Shown here: positions 1 through 11,117 of the stretch, in pieces | Position numbering within the stretch: position 1 is the stretch's first letter | Layout of the letters: each line of letters opens with the position of its first letter | Origin: Palaemon carinicauda | Taxonomy: Eukaryota; Arthropoda; Malacostraca; Decapoda; Palaemonidae | DNA: 64,000 nt | Direction: 5' to 3' | Assembly (NCBI RefSeq): GCF_036898095.1 | Contig: NC_090744.1 | Coordinates: forward strand, 5,146,337-5,210,336 | The notes under the pieces: model-generated | What the model was told of the DNA's origin: nothing | Databases searched by the model: none | The model's input: only the letters and a program-made list of their open reading frames with translations | Made by a program: the position numbers and the translations under genes

Positions 1-1893
1 CGAAGTAGAATTTCCTCTTGCCATGCTCTGGATGCTGTAAGGAATAAGTCAACTCATTCAGCACCATGGCAATGTTGTCCGAGAAGAGAAGGATATTCCC
101 ATCTTACTACCTGACCTTCCGTGGAGCTTGTAGACTACCAAATTTCCTTTCCTTATGACATAATTAGACCAGGTGTTTAGGTTATGGCGCGTTGAAAAGA
201 ATATCGCCATCAGCCTGAAAATATGAGGTCTGTATACCTCATGTAAACCTCAGATATGCTAATATCTTTCTTTATAGCAGAGCGAGACCAGTGATGAATC
301 CAGAAGGTGATGTGAATTATGTTAACGGCCGCTGTTTCCGGGGCCATCGTCTCAGCTGCTGAGAAAACGGTGTATGCACGAGTCTCTTCACTTTCCGACC
401 CAGTGCTAGGGTAGATATATTTCCCTCTATCATGAGAAAGGAGGGGGCGAAGTAGAATTTCCTCTTGCCATGCTCTGGATGCTGGAAGGAATAAGTCAAC
501 TCATTCAGCACCATGGCAATGTTGTCCGAGAAGAGAAGGATATTCCCATCTTACTACCTGACCTTCCGTGGAGCTTGCAGACTACCAAATTTCCTTTCCT
601 TATGACATAATTAGACCAGGTGTTTAGGTTATTGCACGTTAAAAAGAATATCGCCATCAGCCTGAAAATATGAGGTCTGTATACCTCATGTAAACCTCAG
701 ATATGCTCATATCTTTCTTTATAGCAGAGCGAGACCAGTGATGAATCCAGAAGGTGACGTGAATTATGTTAACGGCCGCTGTTTCCGGGGCCATCGTCTC
801 AGCTGCTGAGAAAACGGTGTATGCACGAGTCTCTTCACTTTCCGACCCAGTGCTAGGGTAGATATATTTCCCTCTATCATGAGAAAGAAGGGGGCGAAGT
901 AGAATTTCCTCTTGCCATGCTCTGGATGCTGTAAGGAATAAGTCAACTCATTCAGCACCATGGCAATGTTGTCCGAGAAGAGAAGGATATTCCCATCTTA
1001 CTACCTGACCTTCCGTGGAGCTTGTAGACTACCAAATTTCCTTTCCTTATGACATAATTAGACCAGGTGTTTAGGTTATGGCGCGTTGAAAAGAATATCG
1101 CCATCAGCCTGAAAATATGAGGTCTGTATACCTCATGTAAACCTCAGATATGCTCATATCTTTCTTTATAGCAGAGCGAGACCAGTGATGAATCCAGAAG
1201 GTGATGTGAATTATGTTAACGGCCGCTGTTTCCGGGGCCATCGTCTCAGCTGCTGAGAAAACGGTGTATGCACGAGTCTCTTCACTTTCCGACCCAGTGC
1301 TAGGGTAGATATATTTCCCTCTATCATGAGAAAGGAGGGGGCGAAGTAGAATTTCCTCTTGCCATTCTCTGGATGCTGGAAGGAATAAGTCAACTCATTC
1401 AGCACCATGGCAATGTTGTCCGAGAAGAGAAGGATATTCCCATCTTACTACCTGACCTTCCGTGGAGCTTGCAGACTACCAAATTTCCTTTCCTTATGAC
1501 ATAATTAGACCAGGTGTTTAGGTTATTGCGCGTTAAAAAGAATATCGCCATCAGCCTGAAAATATGAGGTCTGTATACCTCATGTAAACCTCAGATATGC
1601 TCATATCTTTCTTTATAGCAGAGCGAGACCAGTGATGAATCCAGAAGGTGACGTGAATTATGTTAACGGCCGCTGTTTCCGGGGCCATCGTCTCAGCTGC
1701 TGAGAAAACAGTGTATGCACGAGTCTCTTCACTGTCCGACCCAGTGCTAGGGTAGATATATTTCCCTCTATCATGAGAAAGGAGGGGGCGAAGTAGAATT
1801 TCCTCTTGCCATGCTCTGGATGCTGGAAGGAATAAGTCAACTCATTCAGCACCATGGCAATGTTGTCCGAGAAGAGAAGGATATTCTCATCTT
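1..1893. repeat. 447-bp tandem repeat, ABAB higher-order array
   Basis: The same sequence recurs every 447 bp, about 4.2 times, and runs off the left edge of the window. Two variants alternate. Type A has 'gctgtaagg', 'gcttgtagac' and 'ggcgcgttgaaaag'; type B has 'gctggaagg', 'gcttgcagac' and 'gttaaaaag'. The order is A-B-A-B, so the latest expansion was of an 894-bp dimer. The minus strand of each unit carries a 65-residue open frame of unknown meaning. The last copy merges near 1890 into single-copy sequence that continues the same minus-strand frame, which suggests that the repeat arose by local amplification of that sequence. Confidence 0.95.
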
Positions 1894-2152
1894 TCCATCT
1901 TGTACCACCAAAAAAACGGTCAATCTCCATGGGTGCCTGTTTTACTGGCGTTTAGAAGGGTTTGTCCAACTTATCGAGTTCCAAGATGATGTAATTATCC
2001 TTTGGAATAATGTCTCTAACTCTATAGAAGAGGGACCCAATTCTGAGGGTTAGTTCCAGGCATACATCTTCGAAGGTGGTCCAAGAGGATGATTGGCTGA
2101 ACCTACCCTTCCTTTCAAAGGCAGGGGGAGATTGCCAACACTTCCTCCTCAA
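1658..2152 (-). pseudogene. Unrecognised reading frame, source of the 447-bp repeat
   Basis: Two minus-strand open stretches (1952-2152 and 1658-1930) lie in the same frame and are separated by one TAA just downstream of 1952. The conceptual product has no motif I recognise. The upstream part contains 'DNYIILELDKLDKPF'; the downstream part is the peptide amplified in the 447-bp array. The composition looks protein-like, but there is no Met-led full ORF. Because the possible RT tail at 2231-2608 is in the same frame just upstream, this could be part of an old retroelement. Chance open frame is the alternative. Confidence 0.3.
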
Positions 2153-2230
2153 TGGGTGTGATCTAACTAATTGTTGCTCACCTTCCTCAAAGAGGCCACA
2201 GATCTTCTGACTTCTCTTCTATGCAAGAGC

Positions 2231-2608
2231 TTACCTTGTGCAACAATGAAAATTTTTCTTAAGCGAGTGCAAGGGATGCTTAGGATGGTTCACTCCTCTG
2301 TTCCCTAGAAGTGTGCGGGGATTGGAGGCTTTCAACCACGTGTTCATCCAGGCTTCTACGATGGAAAGATCATGGATTATTTTTCTGGCCACTATGTCCT
2401 TCAGAAAATGCAAGAGGATCTGGTGCCAATCAACATTGCACGAGAAGCAGAGTTCACAGTAGTCTTCCTTCCCATGTAGCAGCAAATGACCCGAAGTATG
2501 GACATTCTCAGAAAATCTCCTCTTCCCAGGAGATACACCTTCATGCTTTCCGCCCTTCTTTGGCGACTTGGTCCTGGTTTCCACACTCCGGTAAATGGGC
2601 ACTTCCAA
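2231..2608 (-). pseudogene. Possible C-terminal tail of a non-LTR RT
   Basis: A 125-residue open frame contains 'SGHLLLHGKEDYCELC' followed shortly by 'WHQILLHF', and later 'TLLGNRGV' and 'HSLKKNFHC'. This order resembles the end of Jockey-type reverse transcriptases: a TH-GxL segment, a CxxC...H...C zinc-like cluster, then a Leu-rich 'LLGE...FLK' tail. The match is from memory of the family pattern, and the His/Cys spacing is degraded. No RT core motif lies upstream in this window. The call is tentative; a chance ORF is possible. Confidence 0.3.
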
Positions 2609-3950
2609 AACGCCAGTTCCAATGAGGTCCGGGAAAAACTTGTTAGTGAGGAAGCCTTCGAGACTGAAGGATGACCAGATCTGTTTGAAGACCTCCCCTC
2701 ACATTAAAGAGCATACAAGAGAAAAGGAGGGTTGCCCCACTAATGGCAACCCTGGGGTCACCTCACCTTGAACTCCACGGGTTGGCTTGTGAGGACTAGC
2801 TACTAAAATTGCACTCTCCACTTGAGCTGTTTGGAGTTGGTTGAGGAGAAAGACAAATTGATCGTAATTTTCTTTAGCCTACATTGCTCCTACATTCAGG
2901 AGGCTTCAAGTTACTGCCAGCTTGTAAGTTTAAGCTACATTCCTCTCGCTATATTCATGGCTGCAGCGAGTATCAGCATTTTTTCGAAGAATAGTCACTG
3001 TATCATTCTCCTGCTTGTGCTCCTTTTGGATCGTCTATACCCTTCTTAACTATCTTAACCTGAGCTTTAAACAACAGTTCTGGGTCCAGTATACCTGGAA
3101 GATTTCCAAAAATTATAAACTCTGATCAATAATATTTACGATCAACTATGCACTTACAGTACCTCTATATACTAAGGAATATCAGTACAAATGTTAGCAA
3201 CAATATACACAAATACTTATTGTGAAGACCAAAATTTATGGCTTCGATTGTATGATTATGGTATTTTTTCTTTGGCAATGTGGATTTGTAAAAGTTAATT
3301 TAGTTTTTTTTTTGAGTTTTATATTTGAAATTATTAATCAAATCCTTCTATTTAGTTTTGTCAAAGTACTGTATACTAAAATCATTATAACTGAATTAAA
3401 TTTTTTATTTTAATACTGTAGCATTGACTGCTGTAGTATATCTTTACAGATACAAAATGATGCTAAATCATGCAAGTGCACAGTACAAAAGGTAAAGAAC
3501 TTGGAAATTACGTTTCAAGTTTTTAACGGTATACATTTTGCATATTCAAGGGCAAGGTGATTATGGAAATACAACAAACTTTTGGTACTAGAATTCGAAA
3601 AAATTCGGTAAAGTCTCTAAGTTATCCCAGGAATCCATTGTCGAAAGATATCTTAGAGCCTAAAGAATTCTGGACCAAATGAATAGCAGTTTCTATTAAC
3701 CAGAGTTGCAGATATCACACCAAACTCTGCAAATAATTTACCATATTCACCAGAGTTTCTTACCCTAATTCTGGTTAATGTAAACTCTTGGTTATTTGGG
3801 GCAGAAACTTCTATACTCAAAGATTACCCAGAACAGTGGATTTCTGCGGTAATTTTTTTTTTTTTTTTTATTTAAGCAGATTCCTAATTACCTTGCCCTA
3901 AAAATAGGATATGATGTAGCTCCTTTACATTTTGCACTTTTCTACATACA
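2609..3950. other. No gene recognised
   Basis: AT-rich sequence. The only structures seen are a 9-bp stem hairpin at 2728-2753 (AGGGTTGCC / GGCAACCCT, 8-nt loop) and a short oligo-T run near 3849-3869. Short open frames at 2822-3049 and 3222-3413 are hydrophobic, compositionally biased and unsupported. Confidence 0.6.
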
Positions 3951-3954
3951 TATA

Positions 3955-5370
3955 CCAAGGCACTTCCCCCAATTTTGGGGGGTAGCCGACATCAAACAAT
4001 AGAAACATAAAAGGGGGATCTCTCATCTCTACGTTCCTCCCAGCCTGACAAGCGACTCATCCGAGTTCGGCTGGTACTGCTAGGGTGCCACAGCATGCCC
4101 TCCCCTGTTATCCACCACAGATGAAGCTTCATAACACTGAATCCCCTACTGCTGCTACCTCCGCGGTCATCTAAGGCACAGAAAGAAGCAGCAGGGCCTA
4201 CCGGAACTGCGTCACAATCGCTCGCCATTCATTCTTATTTCTAACACGCTCTCTTGTCTCTCTCACATCTATCCTCCTATCACCCAGAGCTTTCTTCACT
4301 CCATCCATCCACCCAAACCTTGGCCTTCCTCTTTTACTTCTCCCATCAACTCTTGCATTCATCACCTTCTTTAGCGGACAGCCCTTTTCCATTCTCTCAA
4401 CATGGCCAAACCACCTCAACACTTTCATATCCACTCTAGCCGCTAACTCATTTCTTACACCCGTTCTCACCCTCAACACTTTGTTCCTATCCCTATCTAC
4501 TCGAGATACACCAGCCATACTCTGTAGACACTTCATCTCAAACACATTCAATTTCTGTCTCTCCGTCACATTCATTCCGCACAACTCCAATCCATACATC
4601 ACAGTTGGTACAATCACTTTCTCATATAGAACTCTCTTTACATTCATGCCTGACCCTCTATTTTTTACGACTCCCTTAACTGCCCCCAACTATTTGCAAC
4701 CTTCTTTCAATCTCTGACGTACATCTGCTTCCACTCCACCATTTTCTGCAACAACAGACCCCAAGTACTTAAACTGATCCACCTCCTCAAGTAACTCTCC
4801 ATTCAACATGACATTCAACCTTGCACCACCTTCCCTTCTCGTACATCTCATAACCTTACGCTTACCCACATTAACTCTCAACTTCCTGCTCTCACACACC
4901 CTTCCAAATTCTGTCACTAATCGGCCAAGCTTCTCTTCCGCGTCTGTAACCAGTACAGTATCATCCACAAACAACAACTGATTTACCTCCCATTCATGGT
5001 CATTCTCATCTACCAGTTTCAATCCTCGTCCAAGCACTGAAGCATTCACCTCTCCCACCACTCCATCAAAATATAATTTAAACAACCACGGTGACATCAC
5101 ACATCCCTGTCTCAGTCCCACTCTCACCGGAAACCAATCGCTCACTTCATTTCCTATCCAAACACATTCTTTACTACCTTTGTAGAAACTTTTCACTGCT
5201 TGCAACAACCTTCCAACAACTCCACATTGCTTCCCTATCAACTCTATCATACGCTTTCTCCAGATCCATAAACGCAACATACACCACCTTACCTTTTGCT
5301 AAATATTTTTCGCATATCTGCCTAACTGTAAAAATCTGATTCATACAACCACTTCCAGTAAAACATGAAA
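3955..5370 (-). mobile_element. 5'-truncated non-LTR retrotransposon (LINE)
   Basis: A minus-strand element containing RT motifs (4198-5345), followed by a 3' untranslated tail of about 240 bp ending near 3955. The tail (about 3955-4110) recurs in opposite orientation at 45345-45505, which supports a dispersed family with a defined 3' end. The left end of the coding part stops just before RT motif A, at about 5370. Such 5' truncation is typical of target-primed reverse transcription. I could not identify target-site duplications. Confidence 0.85.
4198..5345 (-). pseudogene. Non-LTR retrotransposon reverse transcriptase fragment
   Basis: Encodes part of an RT that copies LINE RNA at the genomic target. 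Motif A ('FMDLEKAYDRVD') lies around 5245-5310 in one frame. A frameshift near 5220 leads to the main frame, which has 'LRQGCVMSPWLF' and the catalytic 'LLFVDDTVLV' (FVDD). The C-terminal thumb/tail region contains 'LRWFGHVERM' and 'GRPRFGWMDGVKKAL', typical of RTE/CR1-like LINE C-termini. An in-frame TAG near 4690 splits the main frame into 196- and 163-residue pieces. The N-terminal endonuclease and finger domains are missing. Clade assignment is only approximate. Confidence 0.88.
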
Positions 5371-6290
5371 GTTGGAGTAGACATAGAATGTAATTGATAA
5401 AATTTTATTCTTGAATTTTGTTTTATTTTGTATAGTTTTTGTCCTTTGTTATTCCTTTTATTATTTAGATGAATCTACCTAATATTCATTAGCCTGCCGT
5501 ATGAAATTATAATTGCCAACATCCACTCAGTACAATGATAATATTTTTGTGGTTTATTTGTGTGGAGAAGTTCTCTGAAAAAAGTGGACTCTTACCTATC
5601 ACAGTTTGGAACTATTTACAAACTAGGCAAATTTCTAAAACGTTGAAATATAAAGATGCTGAAGGTATATGTCGAGACATGATTGCATGGAATTCTGTGA
5701 ATCTGAGAGGGTTGGTAGTATGTATTATATATTGAAGTCGAAATGCTGAAATTTTTTTAAACTTTTTGAAATAATTGAAAAAGGTTGATCACTGTATTTG
5801 TGTAAATTACATAGAATTGGAAAAGTAATTTTAGGGATATCTGATATAGTTATTTATATCACTCCTTTACGTCAATATATCAAGTCTGTAAAAAGGTTAA
5901 ATGCCTGGGGACATTTATTCCTGGATTTTTACCATTTTTAACAGTTTTTAGCTTTCTTGCAAGCCAAATCCTTCCTCATAATAAATATTAACTTTGTTTT
6001 GTAATTGTTAATGGCTATAGAAATTTAATACTGGCTTTGTCCCCACCTTATATATTACTCAAGATTAAATTTTAATTAGTACATTATCTTCTGAAGTTAA
6101 AAGAATCATGTTACTCTCACCTTGAATGAAGTCACGGCAAAGGTTATAGAGTTTAATCTCCAATGATGCAGTTAGAAGCTCTTCGTCATAATTTCCAGGT
6201 TAAAACAGCATCTGTAAAAATTCAAATTTATTCAGTTCCATACAAATTTAAAGTCACTAAAGATTGATACATTTTTGGCACATTCATACA
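5371..6290. other. No gene recognised
   Basis: AT-rich sequence without recognisable repeats. A 66-codon plus-strand frame at 5535-5735 matches no family I know and has no splice or promoter support. Confidence 0.6.
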
Positions 6291-6292
6291 TC

Positions 6293-6293
<1 letters not shown>

Positions 6294-6382
<89 letters not shown>

Positions 6383-6478
6383 TTGCTAAGCTACAAACCT
6401 AGTTAGAAAAGCAAGATGCAATAAGTCCAGGGGCTCCAACGGAAAATAGCCCAGTGAGGAAAGGAAACGAGGAAATAC
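6294..6478 (-). mobile_element. (AAT)n-tailed retroposon, copy 1
   Basis: A perfect (TTA)n run at 6294-6381 is followed by 'gctaagctacaaacctagtt', 'aaaagcaagatgc', 'ggggctccaac' and 'aaaatagcccagtgagg'. The same body recurs next to (ATT)n at 7722-7895 and 45738-45880, and in reverse orientation at 8470-8760 and 9285-9655. On its own strand the element ends with '...gtagcttagcaag' plus an (AAT)n tail, so this is a minus-strand, 5'-truncated copy. Confidence 0.85.
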
Positions 6479-6481
6479 GAG

Positions 6482-6909
6482 AATTAATATATGTAATGAA
6501 AAGGAAAATCCAGCATTATCGTTTGAGCTATCTTGGAAAATCCCTTATAGAATTCCTCCTATATCTCATGCAGCCTACAACCTTTACAAATTGGCCATCG
6601 TAGACTAAATCTAACTTTAATAGGAGTAATGTATATAACAAAATCAGATTTTACCCTTCGACTTCTTACATATGTTCATGACGTCAATATCTAAATTTAA
6701 TATGTTTAACTCATTACTTCTCTTCAGTCAATTATGATAAATAAACCGATTCTGTTTACAAATTCAATAAATTGAGCAGTGTTCAACCTAAAGACCAAAT
6801 GGAAACCATCATCTAATTCTCACATTTAAAACAAGGTACACTTGGATCCTCTATCAACAGCATATTACAATAAGGGTTCATGAGCTGTCCAACTTCTAAA
6901 ATCTCTAGG

Positions 6910-6911
<2 letters not shown>
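6482..6911. other. No gene recognised
   Basis: AT-rich single-copy-looking sequence between a retroposon copy and a (GA)n tract. Confidence 0.55.

Positions 6912-6912
<1 letters not shown>

Positions 6913-6974
<62 letters not shown>
6913..6974. repeat. (GA)n microsatellite
   Basis: About 31 uninterrupted GA units. Confidence 0.97.
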
Positions 6975-6977
<3 letters not shown>

Positions 6978-7720
6978 GTTACATGGGAGAGATTATATGT
7001 ATACCAGGCATATGCCAAATAACTACCTGTTCATAATTAGAACATATCACAAAATTCTACAAAATTCTTTCATCTTCAATCACAATATAGTAAAAGGACA
7101 GGCATTTTATATAATCTATATTCAACGAAGATTCATAGATTCTTTCAAAAGCAAAATACCTTATTTAAATTAAATTACCTTAATAATCTGCTTTAAATCC
7201 CCCTTTACTTAAAACACACTGGCGGAAAAAAAATCTTATCGAGTTGGGCTGGCTCTCAAAGTAATAACGCCCAAATTAAACTGATTTCTCAACAAAGGTT
7301 TTCTTTGATACTATAAAACTTTATTCAAAATACTACTAATATCATAGTAGTTTTTCCTATCATGAAAATCAGAATGTCACTTGGTGGTGCGAGATGAAAC
7401 GTCCTGACACTGAATTTCCAGATTCGCCAAATCAAGGCAAATATCAGTTGACAGAAAATCCGTCTACTTCTCCAATGAAATCCTGAAAGATGCCTGCACA
7501 TTCTTTTACAAAATGCTTGCCTACATGTTTTGCCAATTAGATGAGTAATAAGTTACCAACACACAATATAATGTATACAGTCCAAGGATAATCAATGCAT
7601 TATTACTGGCTACATGTTAGGTCATTCAAATAAAACTTGGTCAAGTAAATAATAAGAGATGTTGATCATTACACCATGTTATCGACTGTGCTCCAATAGT
7701 ACATGCTTTCTTGCCAATTA
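6975..7720. other. No gene recognised
   Basis: AT-rich sequence; no repeat or coding homology recognised. Confidence 0.55.
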
Positions 7721-7721
7721 T

Positions 7722-7764
7722 ACTATTATTATTATCATTATTATTATTATTATTATTATTATCA

Positions 7765-7817
<53 letters not shown>

Positions 7818-7895
7818 GCTAAGCTACAACCCTGGTTGGAGAAACAAGATGCCCATAGGCTCCAATAGGGAAAATAGCCCAGTGAGGAAGAGGAA
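7722..7895 (-). mobile_element. (AAT)n-tailed retroposon, copy 2
   Basis: (TTA)n with a few TCA interruptions (7722-7816), then 'gctaagctacaaccctggtt', 'aaacaagatgcccat', 'ggctccaataggg' and 'aaaatagcccagtgagg'. Same family as 6294-6478, minus strand, truncated after about 80 bp of body. Confidence 0.85.
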
Positions 7896-7899
7896 ATAA

Positions 7900-8465
7900 G
7901 AAATTAGATAAATGTCTTCAGTGTTTTTTACGCTTACATTGAGCAAACAAACGAACTCTCCATTATTGTCGTTATATTTAACTATTCTCATATCAAGACA
8001 CACTTGAGAAAAGCCAAGGGAATCCTACCTGCACTAATACAACCTGTGTATGATGTATTAGTTAATAATTAGTTTTACTTACATTGAATTGTATTCATAT
8101 AAGAAAAGACACCTAACGTACTTCGTCTGCATATTCGGCCATTCTGATTTACAGAATACTCCAAAATAAGATAGTAAGTTTAAAAGGTGTGTTACAACCA
8201 GAGATAGAAAATACTCGATATCGATTAATCTGCGCTGAATTAAAGCTAGAATAATTATGATGTGAACAATGATCACTAAAGAGAGTTGTTGTACAGTACA
8301 TCACACGGCCAACAATTCCTGTCAAAACTAAACTAGTTTTGTTATGGGAGCAGCCAAGATACACAGAGTTCTATGGCTTTCTAGATGCCGTCCCGAAGAT
8401 TGTATATTCTCCGTATTAACAAAAGGACTTTTTCAAGATTAAGCTTTTGACTAAAACAGCTCTAT
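7900..8465. other. No gene recognised
   Basis: AT-rich sequence; the short open frames here overlap each other on the minus strand and have no supporting motif. Confidence 0.55.
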
Positions 8466-8469
8466 GCTA

Positions 8470-8760
8470 GAGTAAACATTATTTCAGTATTAGAATTGGC
8501 TGAGTTCTCTTGCTTGAGGGTACACTCGGACACACTATTCGATCATTTCTCCTGTTTTTGTTTAATGAAGTTTGTAGTGTATATACGAATGATCTAAGTG
8601 TCAATATTCTGAAAATATTTCATTCTAATTGGTTATTACTTCTCTTGTAGTTTATTTCCTGTCCTCACTGGACTATTTTCCCTTGTTGGATCCTTTGGGT
8701 TTATATCATCTTGCTTTTCCAACTGGCGATGTAACTTAGCTAGTTTACAGAGATTACGAA
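8470..8760 (+). mobile_element. (AAT)n-family retroposon, copy 3, tail lost
   Basis: Shares with 9345-9605 the segment beginning 'cttgcttgagggtacactc', and then 'tcctcactgg...ctattttccc', 'cttgcttttccaact' and 'gtaacttagct'. The (AAT)n tail expected after 'cttagc' is absent. The sequence is more diverged than copy 4. Confidence 0.75.
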
Positions 8761-8829
8761 CCAAATTATTTAGCAATGAAGCATAAGCTATGTACCTGGT
8801 CATTCCTAAGCCAATCTTATGTGGTGGCC

Positions 8830-9075
8830 TCAAGCTTGTTAGTTCCTTTGGTCTCTGTCACCTCATCATCCTTTTGAGATAAGGATGGTGGTGTTGGGAA
8901 GCCTATAGGTCTACCTGCTGAGTCATCAGCAGCCATTGTCTGGCTCTCATTGGTCTTAACTTGGAGAGGGGGTTTGGGGGCTGATCATATGTATACATGG
9001 TCAGTCTCTAGAGCATTGTCCTGCTTGATAGGGCAATGTCAATATCCCTTGTCCTTAAACCTTTAAATTCCCAAT
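8830..9075 (+). mobile_element. tRNA-type SINE, body without head
   Basis: Matches the body of the SINE at 46668-46975: 'agttcctttggtctctgtca', 'cctcatcatccttttgagat', 'gctgagtcatcagcagc', 'tggagagggg', 'gcattgtcctg' and 'aacctttaaa' occur in the same order. The tRNA-like head (A and B boxes) is missing here, so the copy is 5'-truncated. Confidence 0.75.
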
Positions 9076-9284
9076 TGAACCAACAGCTGCTGAAGACAGA
9101 CTACAATACGACATTGTTCCTTTGGGTCGTAGTGAGATGGTCTCCATCTAAGGGGTGAGTGACATAAGAAACAAAGGGATTAAGATGAAGCAAAGCTTTA
9201 GGCTTTTAAATGAACACTTATGGCAACCACTGTTGGTGATTATAGTCTTATGATTATACGACTTCAATTAGAAACACTCAATAA

Positions 9285-9605
9285 TCAAACCATTGTTCTC
9301 TGGTCTTGGGTAGTGCCATAGCCTTTGTACCATGGTCTTCCACTGTTTTGTGTTAGTTATCTTGCTTGAGGGTACACTCAGGCACACTATTCTATCTTAT
9401 ACCTCTTCCTCTTGTTTAGTTAAAGTTTTGATAGTTTATATAGGAAATATTTATTCTAATACTGTAACTGTTCTTCGAATATTGCATTTTAATTGTTACT
9501 TTTCTTGTAAATTCCTTATTTCCTTTCCTCACTGGGCTATTTTCCCTCTTGGAGCCCTCGGTCTTATATCATTCTGCTTTTCCAACTAGGGTTGTAGCTT
9601 AGCAA

Positions 9606-9651
<46 letters not shown>

Positions 9652-9655
9652 TAAT
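9285..9655 (+). mobile_element. (AAT)n-tailed retroposon, copy 4 (longest)
   Basis: The longest copy in the window. It starts near 'accattgttctctggtcttg', continues through 'cttgcttgagggtacactc', 'tcctcactgggctattttcc' and 'ttttccaactagggttgtag', and ends in 'cttagcaag' with (AAT)n at 9606-9655. The 3' microsatellite tail and repeated 5' truncation in other copies indicate retroposition by a LINE-type machinery. No coding capacity is seen. Confidence 0.82.
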
Positions 9656-9659
9656 AAAA

Positions 9660-10040
9660 ACAAAAGTATTATTGACAATCGCATTTATAATCTAAAAATC
9701 AGGATTTCTGAAGAGTGAATAACGCAACTAGATAGTCTTAAGTTATTTACTAACCACATCTCTGGCCATTCAAATGGGTATAACAGCCTCCTATATACTG
9801 TATATTTAAGATGACAGTCTTTTGTTCTACTTTTATGACTAGATAAAGAGAAACTCGTAGAAGCTACAGTATTTGTCCATTTATGATAGATTTTCACTTC
9901 CTATATATCAAATACCAAAAGAATTGACTATTACTAGTGCAAGAATATTTGCCTATTCTAATGTAATTAAAAGTTCCTATTAGTAAAATCTCACACAGGA
10001 AAATTAAGCGAATGAACTTTCAAAAGGTCGTTCAAAACTA
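9660..10040. other. No gene recognised
   Basis: AT-rich; nothing recognised. Confidence 0.55.
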
Positions 10041-10044
10041 TAGA

Positions 10045-10142
10045 CTACGATTAAAATTGTGGCCAGGAAGGTGTTCACAAATAAACAAAACACAAACAGG
10101 TGGTAAAACATAACATCCTTCCAACTTAGTTGGCGGAAATTT
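10045..10142 (-). repeat. Fragment of 'GGTCAAGG' dispersed repeat
   Basis: 'attgtggccaggaaggtgtt', 'cacaaacaggtggtaaaaca' and 'ttagttggcgga' match the 3'-most part of the copy at 11118-11505 and the reverse complement of 60515-60610. Only the end of the element is present. Confidence 0.75.
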
Positions 10143-10254
10143 ATCCAAAAATATGTGAATCAACATAAGAAATAATTAATGATTTGCAAATGTACTAAAG
10201 TTATAAATGAAACTAATAAGATATCACGTTAAGATGTCAAGAGTTTCAAACTAA

Positions 10255-10865
10255 CGGATCGTAGATTGACGGCCTTTTCACCGAAGAAAATTCTATTAAA
10301 TATTCTGGTAATAAATTTATAAATTGCATCCAGATGAATATTATGATGTATATTAACCATAAAAAAATATAGAAAATTAAGAAAATATAGTAAAAATAAG
10401 CGTGGAGGAAGAAAATAAGATATGGGGAAAATTAAGACATTATCGGTGAAGAGACCATTATAGTAACGGCCTTTTCGCCGACGACAACTCCAAAAATAAT
10501 TAAAATTTGGAATTCATAAAAGTGAATGCAGATGAATCATATTATGAATATGAATATTAGAATATATAGAAAATGATGAAATTAAGGTAAAAGTTAGTAT
10601 AAATAAGCGTTGAGGAAGAAAATGAGATAAGGGGAAAATTGTGTGATTGTCGGTGAAGAGACCATCTATGTTACGGACGCCCTTAATATCGTCGATGATA
10701 ATTCCACTAACTTTCGATTTTGTTTAATTTATGAAGTAAATTCAGATGATTCAGATTCTATATATGAATCATGAATTATATGGAAAATCAAGAAAATGTA
10801 GTACAAGACAGTGTAGAGAGGCGATATGAGGGAGTTATTGGCAGAGACCATTTTTAAGTTTGACT
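10255..10865. repeat. Diverged ~200-bp tandem repeat, three copies
   Basis: 'cggccttttc' or its variant recurs near 10271, 10466 and 10675. 'gaagagaccat' or its variant recurs near 10445, 10655 and 10842. 'aaataagcgt...gaggaag' also recurs. Spacing is 190-209 bp with strong divergence between copies. No coding sequence seen. Confidence 0.7.
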
Positions 10866-10873
10866 CGGTTACC

Positions 10874-10877
<4 letters not shown>

Positions 10878-10948
<71 letters not shown>
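10878..10948. repeat. (GA)n microsatellite
   Basis: About 35 perfect GA units. Confidence 0.97.
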
Positions 10949-10950
<2 letters not shown>

Positions 10951-11117
10951 AAACAACCAAATAAGGAACTCAAAATGAGGTCAGCTGACAAGCAGTGAGC
11001 CACTTATGACAAATTAACAAAAAGAGTTGAATAGTGATCAGTTACAGACGAGTAAAGTGAATAAATGAAATCTTGAACCATAGTACTGAACCAATCTCTC
11101 TCGAATTATATAATCTC

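Noticed and set aside
7659..7868. Frames of poly-Ile, poly-Leu and poly-Tyr over (ATT)n
   Set aside because: Direct translations of trinucleotide microsatellites.
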